Shown in pieces: positions 35,875 through 50,800 of a DNA stretch of 64,000 nt. Where the stretch lies: assembly GCF_958979055.1 (NCBI RefSeq), contig NC_084892.1, forward strand, positions 23,648,001-23,712,000. The letters are read 5' to 3'. Under the pieces are notes generated by a model that was not told the DNA's origin, searched no databases, and saw nothing but the letters and a program-made list of their open reading frames with translations. Position 1 is the stretch's first letter. Every line of letters begins with the position of its first letter. A program made the translations under genes and the position numbers. The DNA is from Alnus glutinosa (taxonomy: Eukaryota > Streptophyta > Magnoliopsida > Fagales > Betulaceae).

Positions 35875-38800
35875 ATGGCCATAGCCGCCACCATTTCTCT
35901 GCCTCTCACATCTCCTACTCGCTGCTCTCTCACCTTCACCAACCCACTTCGACCTATTTCTTCTTCTTTCTCTTCCTCTACTTGTCAATTCAATTTCCTC
36001 AGGAAAGATAGCACTCGCATATGCCCTAGTTTTCGCATTTCGGCGTCTCCGTCCATGAGCATCCAAGCTCCCGAGAAATCTTCCCCTCCGACGTCGTTTT
36101 TGGACCGACGAGAGAGTGGATTCCTTCACTTCGTCAAGTACCACGGCCTCGGCAACGACTTTATCTTGGTAATTTTTCAGTTATGGGATTTCAAAAAATT
36201 TAAAAAATAAAAGATAAAGAAGCGATTGGATTAGAAAAAGTTTTTTATTTTTAATTTTTTTTAAGGAAATGATATTGATTATTGATTTTTTCAAGTGAAT
36301 TCGAACAGGTGGATAATAGAGATTCTTCAGAGCCTAGGATCACACCGGAACAAGCCGTGAAGCTGTGTCATCGGAACTTTGGGATTGGTGCTGATGGGGT
36401 GATATTCGCCATGCCGGGCATCAATGGCACTGACTATACCATGAGGATTTTCAATTCTGATGGTAGCGAACCAGAGGTGATTCTCTTTTTTCACAATTAC
36501 TGCAATGTTACATATCATATTTGCTATGAACTTGTGAGTTTGAATATCATACACTGAAAAGACTATTCTTTCTGAATATGTAAAATTTCTACATTACGTT
36601 GACTGTGCTCTTTGTGTTCACTGTGTATATGTCAGACTCTTAGTGAAGTTTGTGATGATTGTGTGTTTTTTTTCTTTCTAGATGTGTGGTAATGGTGTGA
36701 GATGCTTCGCCAGATTCATTGCCGAGCTTGAGAATTTGCAGGGAAAGCAAAGGTATGGTTTTGAGTTTATTTTGTATTGATAATTTTCTTACTCAAAAAC
36801 TCTTGCCACTTGCCAGATTACTGCTTAGTGAAGCAATATATTAATGCTTTCTTCTTTTCTTTTCTTTTGTGCGTGTGGATGTGGCTTCATCGGTGTGTGA
36901 AAACTTAGATACAAATGCAGTGTTTCGGCTATTGAACACCTGGGCTACTTTAACTTTGATTGACAATGCAACTTATCAAAAAAAAACTTTGATTGACAAT
37001 GCCTGTTACTTCATATTTCTGCAGTTTCACTGTACATACAGGTGCCGGTCTAATTGTGCCAGAAATTCAAGATGATGGGCAGGTATATAATTTTGGACAT
37101 TTTGTGTTGCAATTACATGATCTCTGGCCTAGGAGGTACTTTCTGGGCATTAAATAGATGATGCTTGCATACAATATGACTAGTCAGAACTACTTAGGTC
37201 AAAAAAAAAAAAAAAAGACTAGTCAGAACTACTTCAACTTACTGCGGCATTGATTGAATCCCCTGTAGCGTTTCTATGACCATGTTTTTATATAGAAATT
37301 TTTTTCCACTTATGAACTAATAACCAACTTTTTTGTATTTGGTGCTTTTTTCTATTTTTCCAACATTGGTCTTTACAATTTCAGGTTAAAGTTGATATGG
37401 GAGAACCCATACTTAAAGCATCTGATGTGCCTACAAGATTACCTGCAAATAAAGATCAATCTGCTGTCAAGGCAGAGCTAAATGTAGATGGAGTAACTTG
37501 GAATGTGACATGTGTTAGTATGGGAAATCCTCACTGTGTAATCTTTGGTACAAAAGAAGGCCAGGTATGTATTGTAGACAACTGAGAATAAGTTTAGATT
37601 TTTCATTCACTTCCATGTAGAAGTTCTATGCTGCCTTTGCTTTGAACTCTGTGCTTTTCAGTCACTTTCATTTATATGACATGGCAGAAGTTCGGAGTTG
37701 TGCTTTTTGCTGATTGTTCTGGAAGCACATACCCTTAACCCCCCCCAAGAAAAAGCAAAAAAATAAAAAATAAAAGAACTAGGGTTTTGGGAGCCGAATA
37801 TTGTGAAATATAGATAAATCTTGTTTGATAAGATTTAGATTTAATTCCTATGTCAATCTCCCCCCATCTCTAGTAATCAGGTCATTATGTAATCGTTTAG
37901 TTTTTACTTTCTTTTGGATGAGCTTAAATATTTCTGAGCCATGAGGAACTCTTTGACTGTGATAGTTGGTAATTCAATCATTTGATATTATCTAAGCTCT
38001 CCATGATGTGAATGTCAAGTATTAAATGTATCTATGTATATTTTCTGGTCTGATATTCGGCATCGTCGAACAATAGTTGGACATTGTAAATTATATAGTT
38101 ACACTCAACTTAGTCTACCTATTCCCTGTTGAAATGTTGTTTTTTTTCACTGAATATATTACCTCTGCTGATTCTAAATCTTTATCTTTATGCTTTTGAT
38201 CCAACAGAATTTGCAGGTTGATGAATTGAAGTTAGCTGAAATTGGTCCAAAGTTTGAGCATCATGAGATGTTCCCTGCACGGACTAACACAGGTTAGATT
38301 TTTCATTCTGTGGAGATGATTGGGTTTTTGGGTTCATTGTCCTTGTTTCTCTCTGCAAGTTTTAAACTAATAGATGGATTGGTGTTGGCAAATGGCCTCT
38401 GGGAGGCCTGTTGCCTTTCCCTGTGCATCTGTGTTTCAAATTCTGACCTCATGTTCCTTTAGGACATAGGTGCATGGAGTAATTTCTCAAATTCTTAGCT
38501 GTTTTGAGCCATATTGATCCAGTATCTGCATTGATCCAGAACATAGTTTTGCTTCCTAAATCTAAATGAGCTTGCAAAGCAAACACAAGGAGATTTGTGT
38601 ATTATTGTCAGGATATTTTCATGAGTCTCATAGAAGCTTACCCACAAGAAGCCTTATAAATTCCAAATATGTTGTGACTCTTGAAGAAGTGATAAAGGTA
38701 TTCGGGATTTAGGTGAGCATTCTAGAATTGTCGAGTTTGAAGCTTCTTGGTCTGCGTTTTGGTATTGAATAATTGAAAGAGACATCAACAGATCCCGTTT

Positions 38801-40196
38801 ACTTTTAGGAGTCTAGTGCCTTTTCCCTTTTTCTCATGTATTTGGTACTAAAATTTTTGGATTTCCTTTTTGCAAACATACGGAGAAACAAATGTTTCAT
38901 ACTTTCCATTTTACATAATTGTTTGTTCAAAAGAAATTAAATGTAATGCTTGATATGGTGGTTTGAGAGAGTGTAATGCATCTGCTGTTTATGAAGTCAA
39001 AAAACAAAAAAAGAAAGAAAAAAATATCTGTATGGAATGAGAACAAAGGAATTTACGATTTAAACATGGTATAGAGATATATCAGCGTGGAATTTGAAAA
39101 AATGATTTGTATATAAAGGTCATTGATGTTCTTTTTATAGAAATGAAATATTCTTCTTTTAATCAAATTTTTTTTAGTCCTTCATTGTTTTCTTCCTAAT
39201 TATTATATTGTTCCAATATTTGATTTTGTAATCACGAATTCCATCTGATTTGATTGGCAGAATTTGTGCAAGTTTTCTCTCCTTCACACCTGAAAATGCG
39301 TGTCTGGGAGCGTGGTGCAGGTCAGTTCTTATTAAGATATGTTGGAAAATTGAATGTAGTGATGCAATTCAACAAGTCCTTCCTTGGTTGTTTGATTGGA
39401 AAGCTAAACTCAGTTACTGTAAATTTTAGGAGCAACGCTGGCCTGTGGAACTGGAGCTTGTGCAACTGTTGTTGCAGCAGTTCTTGAAGGTCGTGCTGGA
39501 AGGGTATGTATAGCATTTACGCGAACTATGTTTAAACTCACACGCATGTAATTGCTTTGCTGGTATATTTGCACCACAAGAAATTGACTTGCATCATGTT
39601 CCATTGGCTTGGGCAAGAACATTTATCCAAAGTGCATTTGATGCTGCGATTTCACAGACAAAAAATGTAATTTTAAAGCAATTTGAAAAAAATGAATCGT
39701 TTGAGAGTATTTTTTTAAAAAATTGCAATTTGAAAACATAAAAAAATCAACGTTTTCAAATCACAAGCGTGTGCATTTTCAAAAACTTACAATTTTAGAA
39801 GTTCAACTGCAATTTTAATGGCCAAATTGCAATTTTAGTTAGTACAGAACTGCGTTTTTAAGAAATGTATTTTCAAATTGCACGATCTAAAAGGGCTAAA
39901 ATGCTATATTTTAGCGGTTGTTTCATTATAAATGATGGGTCTCTGTTTTCATATGCTACAACTAAAAAGGGCACTGTATTATTATCTTATGGTTTCCAAA
40001 TTACCCCCCACTTTCTCTCTGTTTGCTGTTGTTGTCCCAACAGTTTACATCTATTTTTTTTGTTTTTCCTTAAACATAGAATTGCACGGTTGAGCTACCT
40101 GGAGGGCCATTGCAGATCGAGTGGAGGGAGGAAGACAATCATGTGTACATGACTGGCCCGGCTGAAGCAGTGTTTTATGGATCTGTACCCCTATGA
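35875..40196 (+). CDS. DAPF: Diaminopimelate epimerase, chloroplast (9 exons, 368 residues)
   Basis: Exons are 35875-36168, 36309-36476, 36682-36752, 37025-37082, 37385-37564, 38208-38292, 39261-39320, 39430-39503 and 40080-40196. They join in frame with GT/AG borders. The enzyme converts LL- to meso-diaminopimelate, the step before lysine in the plastid. The first 50-60 residues are rich in Ser, Thr and Pro with basic residues, as in a chloroplast transit peptide. The mature part begins near [17 protein letters not shown]. The two catalytic cysteines are present: MCGNGVRC (Cys156) and ACGTGAC (Cys311). [10 protein letters not shown] and RTNTEFVQV are family motifs. Length is close to Arabidopsis DAPF (about 362). 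The ATG at 35875 is the first in frame. The last intron holds a MITE-like repeat (about 39620-39900). Confidence 0.95.
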
Positions 40197-43100
40197 TATC
40201 ATCTTGATTTAAATTTTTTCCATCAGGGGAGACGAATTTTCTAGAATGCAAGAGTTAGTCTTGCAAAAAGCTAGAACATTTTTTTTTTTTTGGGTGCATT
40301 TCTATAGCCATGTGAACGTTGAAGTCCCCCAAGGTTGAGCTATTTGTGTATGTGACTTGATGAGGGATCAAGTCCTGCTGGTTTGAGGGGCCTAGCCTAC
40401 GTTGAGTCATGAGTCATTAGATCATCTTCCATCGCTGGGGCTGACCATCTAATCTACTTCTTATATTGCAACTTTTTAAAGTTTTGGAACATTGCAAATA
40501 GGATGGTAGTTTGTGGGGTAAGTGTAATTTCGCTTGGATAATAAAAACAAAAACAAATGGCAAGCGATATTAGATAGTTGAGTTGCTTTCAATGAAAGGG
40601 GATTGGTTACTTAGATTTGAATGATTTGGATCTTACTAAAGGATCCTCCACTCACATTTTTATGCTTAATTTGAGCTCCTCCAAGAAGCCGTGGGTCAAT
40701 CATCTGTAGCAATTCTACAATCATGTACTGTATAAAGCTATGACCTTTTGAACTTGATATTTCAAATGAATTGGAGAGGATCTTACTCCCATGAGTGATT
40801 TGTACATTGTTTACAAAACATGGGCTCCCATGACTAGTTGATGCGAATTCCATATTTACAAAACATGCAACACACCCGTGAGTAGTTCATGCAAGTTACA
40901 TGTTAAGAGCATGTACTATTCATGCATGTTTTGTGTTAATAACATGTTAATACTCTCTTTTTATTAATTTCTTTCTTCAATAAATGGCAATCCAAACTTG
41001 TCTATAAATAAGTAGTTCATGATTTGTGTTAAAAGTTAAAACCAACTCTCTTCCTCTCATACTCCCATAACTCATATGCGGTCGTCCAAACACTTAGTTT
41101 CCCTTTAAAACCAGTTCCCTTCCTCCCCCACTCCCTTTCTCCTCAGGCAAATGAAGACCTTTGTTTTAAATTAAAATCAAAACACACATTGAATACATTT
41201 AAAAAAATAAAAAAGAAGAAAGAAGAAGTAATGATCAACTTTACAAATTCATTATTTGAGTTCTCCTTTCAATTACTTTCTTCTATATTATTTTTTAGAG
41301 AAAATTACAGTTTATCCTCTCAAATTGCCAATCCCCAAACTACCAAAACATTTCAAAAATGCCCATTTTATCGAAATATCCTTATAATACCCTTGCCACC
41401 TTTTTCCTATAATTTTTTAATTTTCTTTTCAGTTTTTTAGTTTTAATTTCCTCTTCAAAAATCGAAACAAATGCATAAACGTCAATGCTAACAATCCCTA
41501 ATGTCCAACTTGACACATTCGACATAAGGATGGGGGGTAACTATTGAGTTTTTGGGTCAAAAGCTCCACCCTTTTAAGAGGGCTTTTGGTCCAAGCCTAG
41601 TGATCTGAGAACACTTTGGTAGCACCATACAGAATACCTCCCCATGCCACGTAAATAACTACCTTCATGATTCCTAGAATGAGGCAATAGGTGTGAGGGA
41701 GTTCGTGAGACGTGAAATATTAGCTGTTTGAAATTCATTTTTCCTTCTCCTTCCTTTATTTTCACTTCTCCAAAAACACATTAACTTCAAAACATTCTTA
41801 ATTATTTTTTTTTTTTCATTTTTTATATCACATCAACACTTTTTTATTACTTTTTAAATAAAAAATTCATTACAATACAAATTTTCTTTCACTTTCATAT
41901 AAATTATAAATTGTTTTTAACTTTATATCACATCAACCCTATTTTCTAATCATTTAAAAAAAAATTTCAAATGAGAGGGGAGGAGTAAGAGATTTTCAAA
42001 CGGGGCCATTCTGTACAAAGAAAATCTCCAATGAAAAAACAACACATGGCATGCAGTTACGAAGGAATTTATTAGAAAAGCAACCAATGTCAGGTAAAAT
42101 GAGATTTTTGTCTCCTTCTCTATCCTATTCTCTTCCATTATTCAGTCTCGATCTTCTTCTTGAACTCCTTTGCTGATTCATTCCTCGAAGCTATCCCCTA
42201 CTAGCCCGTTCCAGCAAAATCCTTTATTGATTTCTTTCTCTTTCGGACAGGGAAAATGGAGAGGATCCAAATGCTTCTCTTTTGCAGGCACTCTGATTAG
42301 TATTATGGCACAAGCAAAACTGTTCTAACGGAGGGGATCCCGGGGTAGGACTAGGATTAAGGAGAGGAGGGCAACTTCTTCTTCTTCTTTTTTTTTTTTT
42401 TTTTTTTTTTCTTTTTTTTCTAGGCCAAAAAGTGGTTAGAGCTAATGCAGAAGATTTGAGAGGCAAGGTTTGTGACACACGGAAGGGAGCCCCTGTGAAT
42501 GAACTGATTACGGGAAAACCAAATGAGATTAATGGCATTTGCTGCAAAAATGGGAGAGGAGATGATAATTTTTGGCAATTAATAATTGTTTCTAAACATG
42601 CTTCTGGGAAGAAGCTAGGCATAAGCTCATATGGTCGTGGTTATTGTTATTATCACTATTTTTATTATTGTTATTATTATTTACATTTATTTGACTTCGA
42701 ACCACTACTTTAGATGCACTTTTCTTAAAGGCCCTTGCTTGAAAGTGTTATTCTCCTTGCTCGATTCAAATTTATGTACTGTATAAACGTAATATTCTAA
42801 TGTTAGTACTGCCAATGTTTTTTATTGCGATAGAGGCATTTTTGTTTTGTTTTTAATTTTATTTAGGGGATAACTTTATAAAAAGGTCTCGAATTATACG
42901 TCGTTTTGGGATAAAGATACTGAACTATCAAACGTCTTAAACTGAGGTATTCACGTTTCCAAACGTCTACTTAAAAGTACTCCGTTAGGATTTGCTTTTA
43001 AATCCTGTCAAAATTTCTAAAATACTCATGTTTTTTTCTTAAAAAAAAAAAATTATAAAAAATTTTAAAGATTTAAACACTGATATTTTTGTAAATTTCG

Positions 43101-44343
43101 TTAAATTTAACTAACACCTAAATGACTAAATCCTAGCATTCTTTTTTTCTTTTCTTTTTTTTCTAAAAAAAATGGGTATTTTGGATATTCCGTTAAGATT
43201 TAACAGCAAATTCTAACGGTTTACCCTTACGTGAAATGTTTAAAAAAGTTGATACTTTAATTTGAAATTTTTACTAGTTTAATATCCTTATCTCAGTACT
43301 TATAATTCAACATCTTTTTATCTATTTATTTGAAAATAAAATTATAATTTTATAACAAGCCTAAGTCATGTCATCAACTATGTAACATATATTAATCAGT
43401 GATTGATGTGACTTGAACTCACGTGTATCTAACGAATTCTATAGGATGATTGACGTCGTACCAAAACTTTTAAGATATAAGATCCCCTAAAATAAATAAG
43501 TAAATTTCTCATTTATATATTTCCAAAATAGATTTAATTACGAAGGTCCCATTTATCCATAAGAATACAAATTAGAGCTACAGGGATAGAATCTATAAGA
43601 ATTATGAGCAAAAACCCATTTTTTGCAGCCATCCGATTTGGATCATGATCTCTTTTCTAATTTTAAAAAAATTATAAATTCTTAAATTATGCGAATTTAT
43701 GTCGTTTTATGTATCGAACGGCATGAAAAATTGTACATATTAAAAATATGACATATTAACAATGAGAATTGAGTATATTTTTATTAGGTTCTTACACTTT
43801 ATGTCGTATAAAGTTTTGAGCAAAAATTTTTCTTTTAGTTTAATAAAGAATAAGCATCTCTACCAAAGTAAAAAAAAAAAATTATAGAATTTAAATTTTA
43901 AATTCTATAACATATCATATCTTTAATATTTAATATTTTTCATGCAGTTCAATATAAAAAAGACTTAAATTCAAATAATTTGAGAATTTAATTTTTTTTT
44001 TTGAAATCATAAAGGATCCTAATTCATTGGCTTGCCTCGGGATTTCAAAGCTTTCCAAGAATGAATGCAGGCAAGATTTAGAAGGATATTTCTGATTATT
44101 GGCTCAAATTACCCATCTACGATGAGATTAGGCCTATTGATTACCGTTATGGTAACAAAGTAATCTCCTTCCAAAAATGAGAGAATTTTTTTTTTGAAGA
44201 AAGAAGAAAAAAAATGAGAGAAATTGGACCAAACGAATTTACCAAAATCACAAAATTGGAATTCCTCAGCCGACGCGCCCGATTTTGAAAATTTCCCCAA
44301 ACGGGCCCCCACTTTTTCAAAAAAGGCCAGGGCTCCCTGCGTG
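40197..44343. other. Intergenic, AT-rich, with one inverted-repeat element
   Basis: An inverted repeat of about 450 bp at about 42860-43320 has arms around a loop. The left arm holds aaagatactgaactatcaaacg and the right arm ttagattcaaac-type complements with ccgttaagatttaacag. It resembles the MITE family in the F-box intron. Two short repeats of aaaacatg with nearby catgagt/gtgagtagt lie at 40790-40900. A T tract lies at 42389-42410. No supportable gene. Confidence 0.4.
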
Positions 44344-44894
44344 CCCAACGGCTATCTTTCTCTACAAATAACCCAAGTAGCCGTTAAAGATTCATTTTGA
44401 AAACACACTCCAAAATTGCAAAAGACGAAAAATTTCCGATCTCAGAAAGAGAACAAACAAACGCAGAAACTAAAAGCTCTTTTTGTTTCGCTCTTTCATC
44501 AGATTCTCCGATCTGTCTACGGTTTTGATAAGAATCCTTTTTCTCAGCCAAACACTGTGTAAGTCAAATTTTTTCCTTTTGAGTAACTCAGATCTGTTCT
44601 GGAATTACATTCTGTTTGGTTTCTGAGGAAACCAAAAGAAATTAAGAGAAAATAAGATCTTGTGTTTGGCTGAACTAGACAAGATCCCTCGCATGAACTA
44701 GACCAAACGGGAGGGTTGAGTGTGACTGGTTTTACCCATGAAATGTCGATTTGCATTTCTGTTATCTGAATGAATTTTGCATTTATCGCTTTGATACATT
44801 GAAATGTCTCATAATTAATTTTTTCCCTTATAACACGCTGATTAGGGTTTATTTTGTGCTTCTGATCATTCTTAGATCCAAATTAGTCAAGAAA
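44344..44894 (+). promoter_or_regulatory. Kinesin-5 promoter with G2/M MSA elements and a likely 5' UTR intron
   Basis: CCCAACGGCTA at 44344-44354 fits the MSA consensus YCYAACGGYYA exactly. TAGCCGTTAAA at 44378-44388 is an inverted copy (TTTAACGGCTA) with one deviation. MSA elements are bound by three-repeat MYB factors and give G2/M-phase expression in plants. Downstream, ACTGT/gtaagt (intron from 44559) and attcttag (to 44875) would make a 5' UTR intron just before the ATG at 44895; this intron is inferred. Confidence 0.6.
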
Positions 44895-47800
44895 ATGTCA
44901 CTCACTCCTGATCTATCAAAGAAAGTGGGATTAGGGATTGCACCATCTCCACATCCTTTTCTTACGCCTCGTCCAGAACGGCGGCGTACGGATCCGAGAA
45001 TGGTAGACTGGAACTCAAACCGTCAGGACAGGGATAAAGAGACCAATGTGCAAGTTCTGCTTAGATGCAGGTGGGTGTTTAATGTTTTTTTTTTTTTTTT
45101 GGGCTCTCTGTTTGGGTTTTTATTTGATAGTGTCAAGTTCTGAAGGTTAGGGTTCAACACTGATAATCGGTTTCTCAACGATGGTTGTTGTTTGCTTGTG
45201 GCGCCCTCTGAATAATATGACTGGCATTTGATATGTTTTCTTGACTACTCTAAAGTATTAGTTTTAGTCAATTCAAGTGTTTGCGAACCCATTGTGCACT
45301 TAATTTAGCACTATTTCATTTGATTCCCATGTCAGGCCGTTAAGTGATGATGAGCAAAGGTTGAATGTGCCGAAGGTGATATCATGTAATGAACATAAAA
45401 GAGAAGTGACTGTTTTGCAAAATTTAGGTAGCAAGCAAGTAGATAGAGTTTTCACCTTTGACAAGGTATGCTTCTACCCCTATTAATGATATATGTTGCC
45501 TCCATGGGTTTTTCAGATTATTAGGATTTTAAATATAGTGACACTTCCTTTCCCATTTTGTAACATATGCTAGGTTTTTGGGCCCAAAGCACAGCAAAGA
45601 TCTATATATGACCAAGCCATTTCCCCAATTGTTAATGAAGTTCTTGATGGATTCAACTGTACCGTCTTTGCATATGGACAGACAGGGACTGGTAAAACAT
45701 ATACTATGGAGGGTGGGATGAGAAAGAAGGTAGAGATTGGTAATTTAAAAATATCCTTGCTTTTTTAAATGATAGTAAAATATCGCAGTCATACTATGAT
45801 TTGCAGGGTGGGGATTTGCCTGCTGAGTCCGGAGTTATTCCACGGGCTGTTCGTCAAATTTTTGATATGCTTGAGGCTCAAAACGCTGACTATAGTGTGA
45901 AAGTAACATTTTTGGAGCTGTACAATGAAGAAATAACTGATTTACTGGCTCCTGAAGACAATTCAAGATCAACTGAAGATAGACAAAAGAAACCTATTTC
46001 CTTGATGGAGGATGGAAAGGGTTGTGTGGTTCTAAGAGGCCTTGAAGAAAAAGCAGTATACAGTATAAATGATATTCATAGTCTCTTGGAACAAGGGGCA
46101 GCCAAAAGGCGCACAGCGGATACCTTGTTAAACAAGCATAGCAGGTAGTTTTTTTCTTTATTTGGTTTCAAATTTTTATTTACCTATTTATTCATTTGTT
46201 ACCTCTTCCACTAAAGATGTTTGATCTAAAAGAAACCATGATTTACCAATTTTTTTTTTCTTGGTTTCAGCCGTTCTCATTCTATCTTTACCATCACTGT
46301 CCATATAAAGGAAGCAACTGTTGGTGATGAGGACCTAATTAAGTGCGGCAAGCTTAATCTTGTTGATTTGGCAGGATCAGAGAATATATCTCGGTCAGGT
46401 GCACGGGAGGTATGGTCATACCTTTAATCGGCAATGAATTCCATTTCTTAGGATATCTAGTACTGAGAGTTTGGCTTCTTTACAGTCATATGTAAGCATC
46501 TCTTACCAAAACCAAAATAAGCTAGAAAATTTTAAGCTATTTTTCCTTTTCTTTCAATTAGAACAAGTTGATGGCAGGTGGGGTTTGCTAGCAACTTTTA
46601 GATCACATGAAATAAGGCATATTGTCATCATGGACGCCATCATGCTTTTTTGTTTCCTTAAAACACCTTTTTTCTTTTATATGTTTTAAAGCTTTTCTGA
46701 CTTTAAAAGCATGTCCATGGCTACAGCAGTATATTTACAATTAGAATCTGAATTTCTCAATTCTACCCTTTTTTGAGTGACTATTAATGTTCAATTAAGC
46801 GTGCAATCTAATTGCAGGGTCGTGCAAGAGAAGCAGGGGAGATAAACAAAAGCTTACTCACCTTAGGCCGTGTAATAAATGCCCTTGTGGAACACTCTGC
46901 TCATATACCTTACAGGTTCATCTCGATATCTTATCCACTCTCTTTACAATGTTGGGTTCCTCATAATTCTTTTCCAGCACATCTTCCATGTTTTACCAGT
47001 TCCTTATAATTCAGGGATAGCAAGCTTACGAGGCTATTAAGGGACTCTTTAGGGGGGAAAACAAAAACTTGCATCATTGCTACAGTTTCTCCCTCTGTTC
47101 ATTGTTTGGAAGAAACTCTAAGCACTTTAGATTATGCCTATCGTGCCAAAAACATAAAAAACAAACCTGAGGTTTGTTGCTACTTTTTTTGCCTCCAATT
47201 TATTTTGTTTTATTTTGTTTATTTATTTCTTTATGTTTTGGTGCTGATGATGAAACTTGTCTTTTCAGGCCAATCAGAAAATGTCCAAAGCTGTGTTGCT
47301 CAAGGATTTGTATTTGGAAATTGAGAGAATGAAACAAGGTCTGATGATTCACTTGCTTTATTAGATTGTTTTGTGCAACAAAAGACTCGGGGTCATATTT
47401 TTAATATCGATGCAGATGTTCGAGCAGCAAGGGAAAAGAATGGTGTTTATATTCCGCTTGAAAGATTTGCCAGGGAAGAAGCTGAAAAAAAGGTGGACTG
47501 TTATTCATACATTTAAATTGAAAACATATATCTGAAGGACAATATAAAGGAACGAGATACAGTTAATAGTCCTTAATTGGATTGAGATTTTGGATCCATT
47601 GCTTTTTATGTAGTACTCTATTATTTAAAAATTACAGATTTGGAAGGCATCTCTTCCCTCAATTAGTTGGGACTAAAGTCGTTAAGTATCACTTGTTTAG
47701 GCCATTCTCAAACTAGACCATTGCCTACTTTAAATTGACCGTGTGCTGCTATTCACAGTTCAAGAAAACCTGAAAGCTGTAACTGAAAAGTTTGATCTCT

Positions 47801-50800
47801 TTTGAACTCCTGCAGGCAAGTAAAGAGAAGATAGAGCAATTGGAGAATGATCTCAACCTCAGTGAGAAGGTATGATTCACTTGCTCTATGGTTAATTGCA
47901 TTATTTTTCCTATTATATAACTTCTCCTTCCTGCAGCAAGTGGATAGGTTTCGTGAGCTCTATTTGACTGAGCAAGAACAGAAACTGGATGTGGAAAGTG
48001 AGCTCAAGGACTGCAAGGTGAAAAAATTCTAATTTTTTCTTCTTCTTTGCTTAGTTTCCTCAGTGCAGATATCTGATATATCAAGTGAAATTATATTCTT
48101 TCAGATAAATCTTGAAAACAGTAACAAGACATTGCTTGATCTTCAAGAAAGTTACAGGTTAGCCATCACAATGCTGAAGGAAAAGGAGTTTATCATTTCC
48201 AAGCTGCAACGCTCAGGCAAGTCAACTGAAAGATCAACACAATTTTGGGCTTCGTGCTGTACATTTCCATTGACAAACTTCTATTTTTTTATCTATGCAT
48301 AAACAGAAAATTCTTTAATTGAATGTGCAAAGGAGTTGCGCACCAATTTGCAGAGTGCATCAGAGGATATAGCTTCATTGTTTGCAAAATTAGGTAAGAG
48401 AAGTTTTCTGTTTCCTCTAATGTTTTGCAGACTGTCAATCTTATTGTTTTAAGAAGCCCTTTTCCTTATATCACTTTTTCAGAAATTTTATATTTTAAGA
48501 TAATCCTTTGCATAACAGAAAACGAACTTGCCTTCCAGAATCATTGTAAATTTATATGGTTATGATGAAGGACATATGTCATATAGAAAAATGAAAACTG
48601 TATGGGACTGCTTCCACATTCTATTTTTTTTTTTTTAAAAAAAAAAAATGTAGGTAGGAAACAAAGAATTATAAAAGTTCTTAATCCATTCATTCATGTG
48701 TCTTCTAAAACGCATCTTCATGGGCTCTTATTACATTATTCTCATACATAAGAATGTTGTTGCTCTGCAGATCAGAAAGACAGGATGGAAGCAGAAAACC
48801 AGAGCATGGTTTTGACTTTTGGTTCTCATCTTGATCAGCGCTTAAAAGACCTTCACAGGACTGTCCTGGGGTCAGTTTCTCAACAACAGCAATACTTGAG
48901 ATGCATGGAAGAACATGTCCACTCATATCTTGCTAGTAAATGTGATGTAAGGAAAGAGACTTTTTATCTCATCTTTTTGCTTGCATTATTTGTGCTAGTT
49001 CTTTGGTTCATTATTTCCATCGCTATTACCAGGCAACACAGGCTCTTGAATCAAGGATTAAGAAAATGACTGAGACTTGTGCTTCTGGAGTAGCAACCTT
49101 GAAGGACCTTGCCAATGCATTGCAAAGGAAAGCTTCTTCAGACCTGGAGCAGATAAATTCTACTATCTCATTGCAAGCAATGACAGTTGAGAATGTAAGG
49201 AGTCAAAGAAGAAGTTTTTTTTTCTTTTTTCTAATTTTGTTCTCCCTATGTTGGTTCTGTAAGTACTAGATTAATAGTTGATTATAAAACTATGCTATTT
49301 TTACAGTTTCTTGTCACTGCTGTTTTGGAAGCCGAGGAGGTTATTTGCGACATCCAAAATTCTCTTGATGAGCAAAAACAGTTATTGGCCTTCTTCACTC
49401 GACAACAGGAGGAGGTAGATTTTAAGTAGAATTTTATTTTGTTGATGAAAGAAGAATTTATTTTGATAACTTACAAATATAATATGTCCTGAAAATACTT
49501 AATCTTTGTGGACTGTAGGGTTTACAACGTAGTTTGGTTTCAGCACAAGTAATTTCAAAGGAAACCATGAGCTTCTTTAATAACCTTCACTATCATGCTT
49601 CACAAGTCATGATAGTTCTTGATGAAAGCCAAATTGAGAGATCCAACCAATTAATAAAATTTGAGAAGATGTTTAAGGTAAGATAATTTTGAGGTGCGCC
49701 CCATGTATGACTGACAGAATAAAAGCTGATACATGTCTTCTACTGCTGTGAAACAGGATGAGGCTGCTATAGAGGAAAAGCAGGCTTTGGAGAAAATTGC
49801 AGGAATATTAAGAACTTTGACATCGAAGAAAGCAGCTATGGTGGGTTAGTCGCTTTTTGTTCTTTCAATGTTACTTGATATTGACAGCTTAAAAATGTTA
49901 TATTAGGTCTCAAAGGCATCAAGGAGTATCCAGGACTCAAGTATACAAGAGAGCACAAAATTGAAGCACAAGATGTCCGAGATGCAGGAAGTTTCAACTG
50001 TTGCTACGAAGAAATTGAGTGAATACATAGAAAATTTGGAAAGTCATTTCGTGGAAGACTCATTCTCAGCCGCTGAGTCTAGGGCTATCATGGAAGATTG
50101 TCTCCATGAGTGGTAAACCTTTTACTTTTATGGCTTAAATTAACAGAAACCTAAGCTCCATACTGAGAAATAACTTGGAAAGAATCCAAAAAAGCAAATG
50201 GTAAAACGTAAGTATAAAAGACAAAGGACAGCAGCATTTTTTAATGTATGAGCAATATCATAGTGGGTGCAAATATTCTCATTGTCTGCAGAAGAAAGAA
50301 AATCACAGAAGCATGTTTCAATACATATACACTAGCAATTACACAAACATAAAGTAGTTTACTAATAAGTTAGGAAGTGCGTTGCGGTTGAATCTCAAGA
50401 GGGTGAATTGCTTTAGCTATCAAAAGATAAAGCCCAGTTAACCATAACATTTGATTCTTTATCTTTTAAATTCTTTTTTTTTTCTTGGTATGGTGAAGGG
50501 AAGAGTTAGTGATATTAGAGAAGAATGTTGACGTCTGTGGACTTGTCTTTGTGTTGAATGTTGTTGGCAGATTCATGTTATTCAATTCTTTTTGATACTT
50601 GAAACATCCTTATTTTGCGCATATGATTGTATCTTTTCGCGGTATGCAGCTCAAAGAAAGTGGATTATTCTGGGCAGCAGTGGGAAAATGCCCAGTCAAC
50701 CATAGACCATCTTAATAACATTGGCATTGCAGATATAGGATCTACTATTATGTAAGTTTCCCTGTTCCTCGCTTTGTTGAATTTTTTTGCTTCTTCATTC

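Noticed and set aside
42224..42622. 132-residue minus-strand frame and overlapping plus-strand frame
   Set aside because: A Lys/Arg run from a T tract and no family resemblance on either strand.
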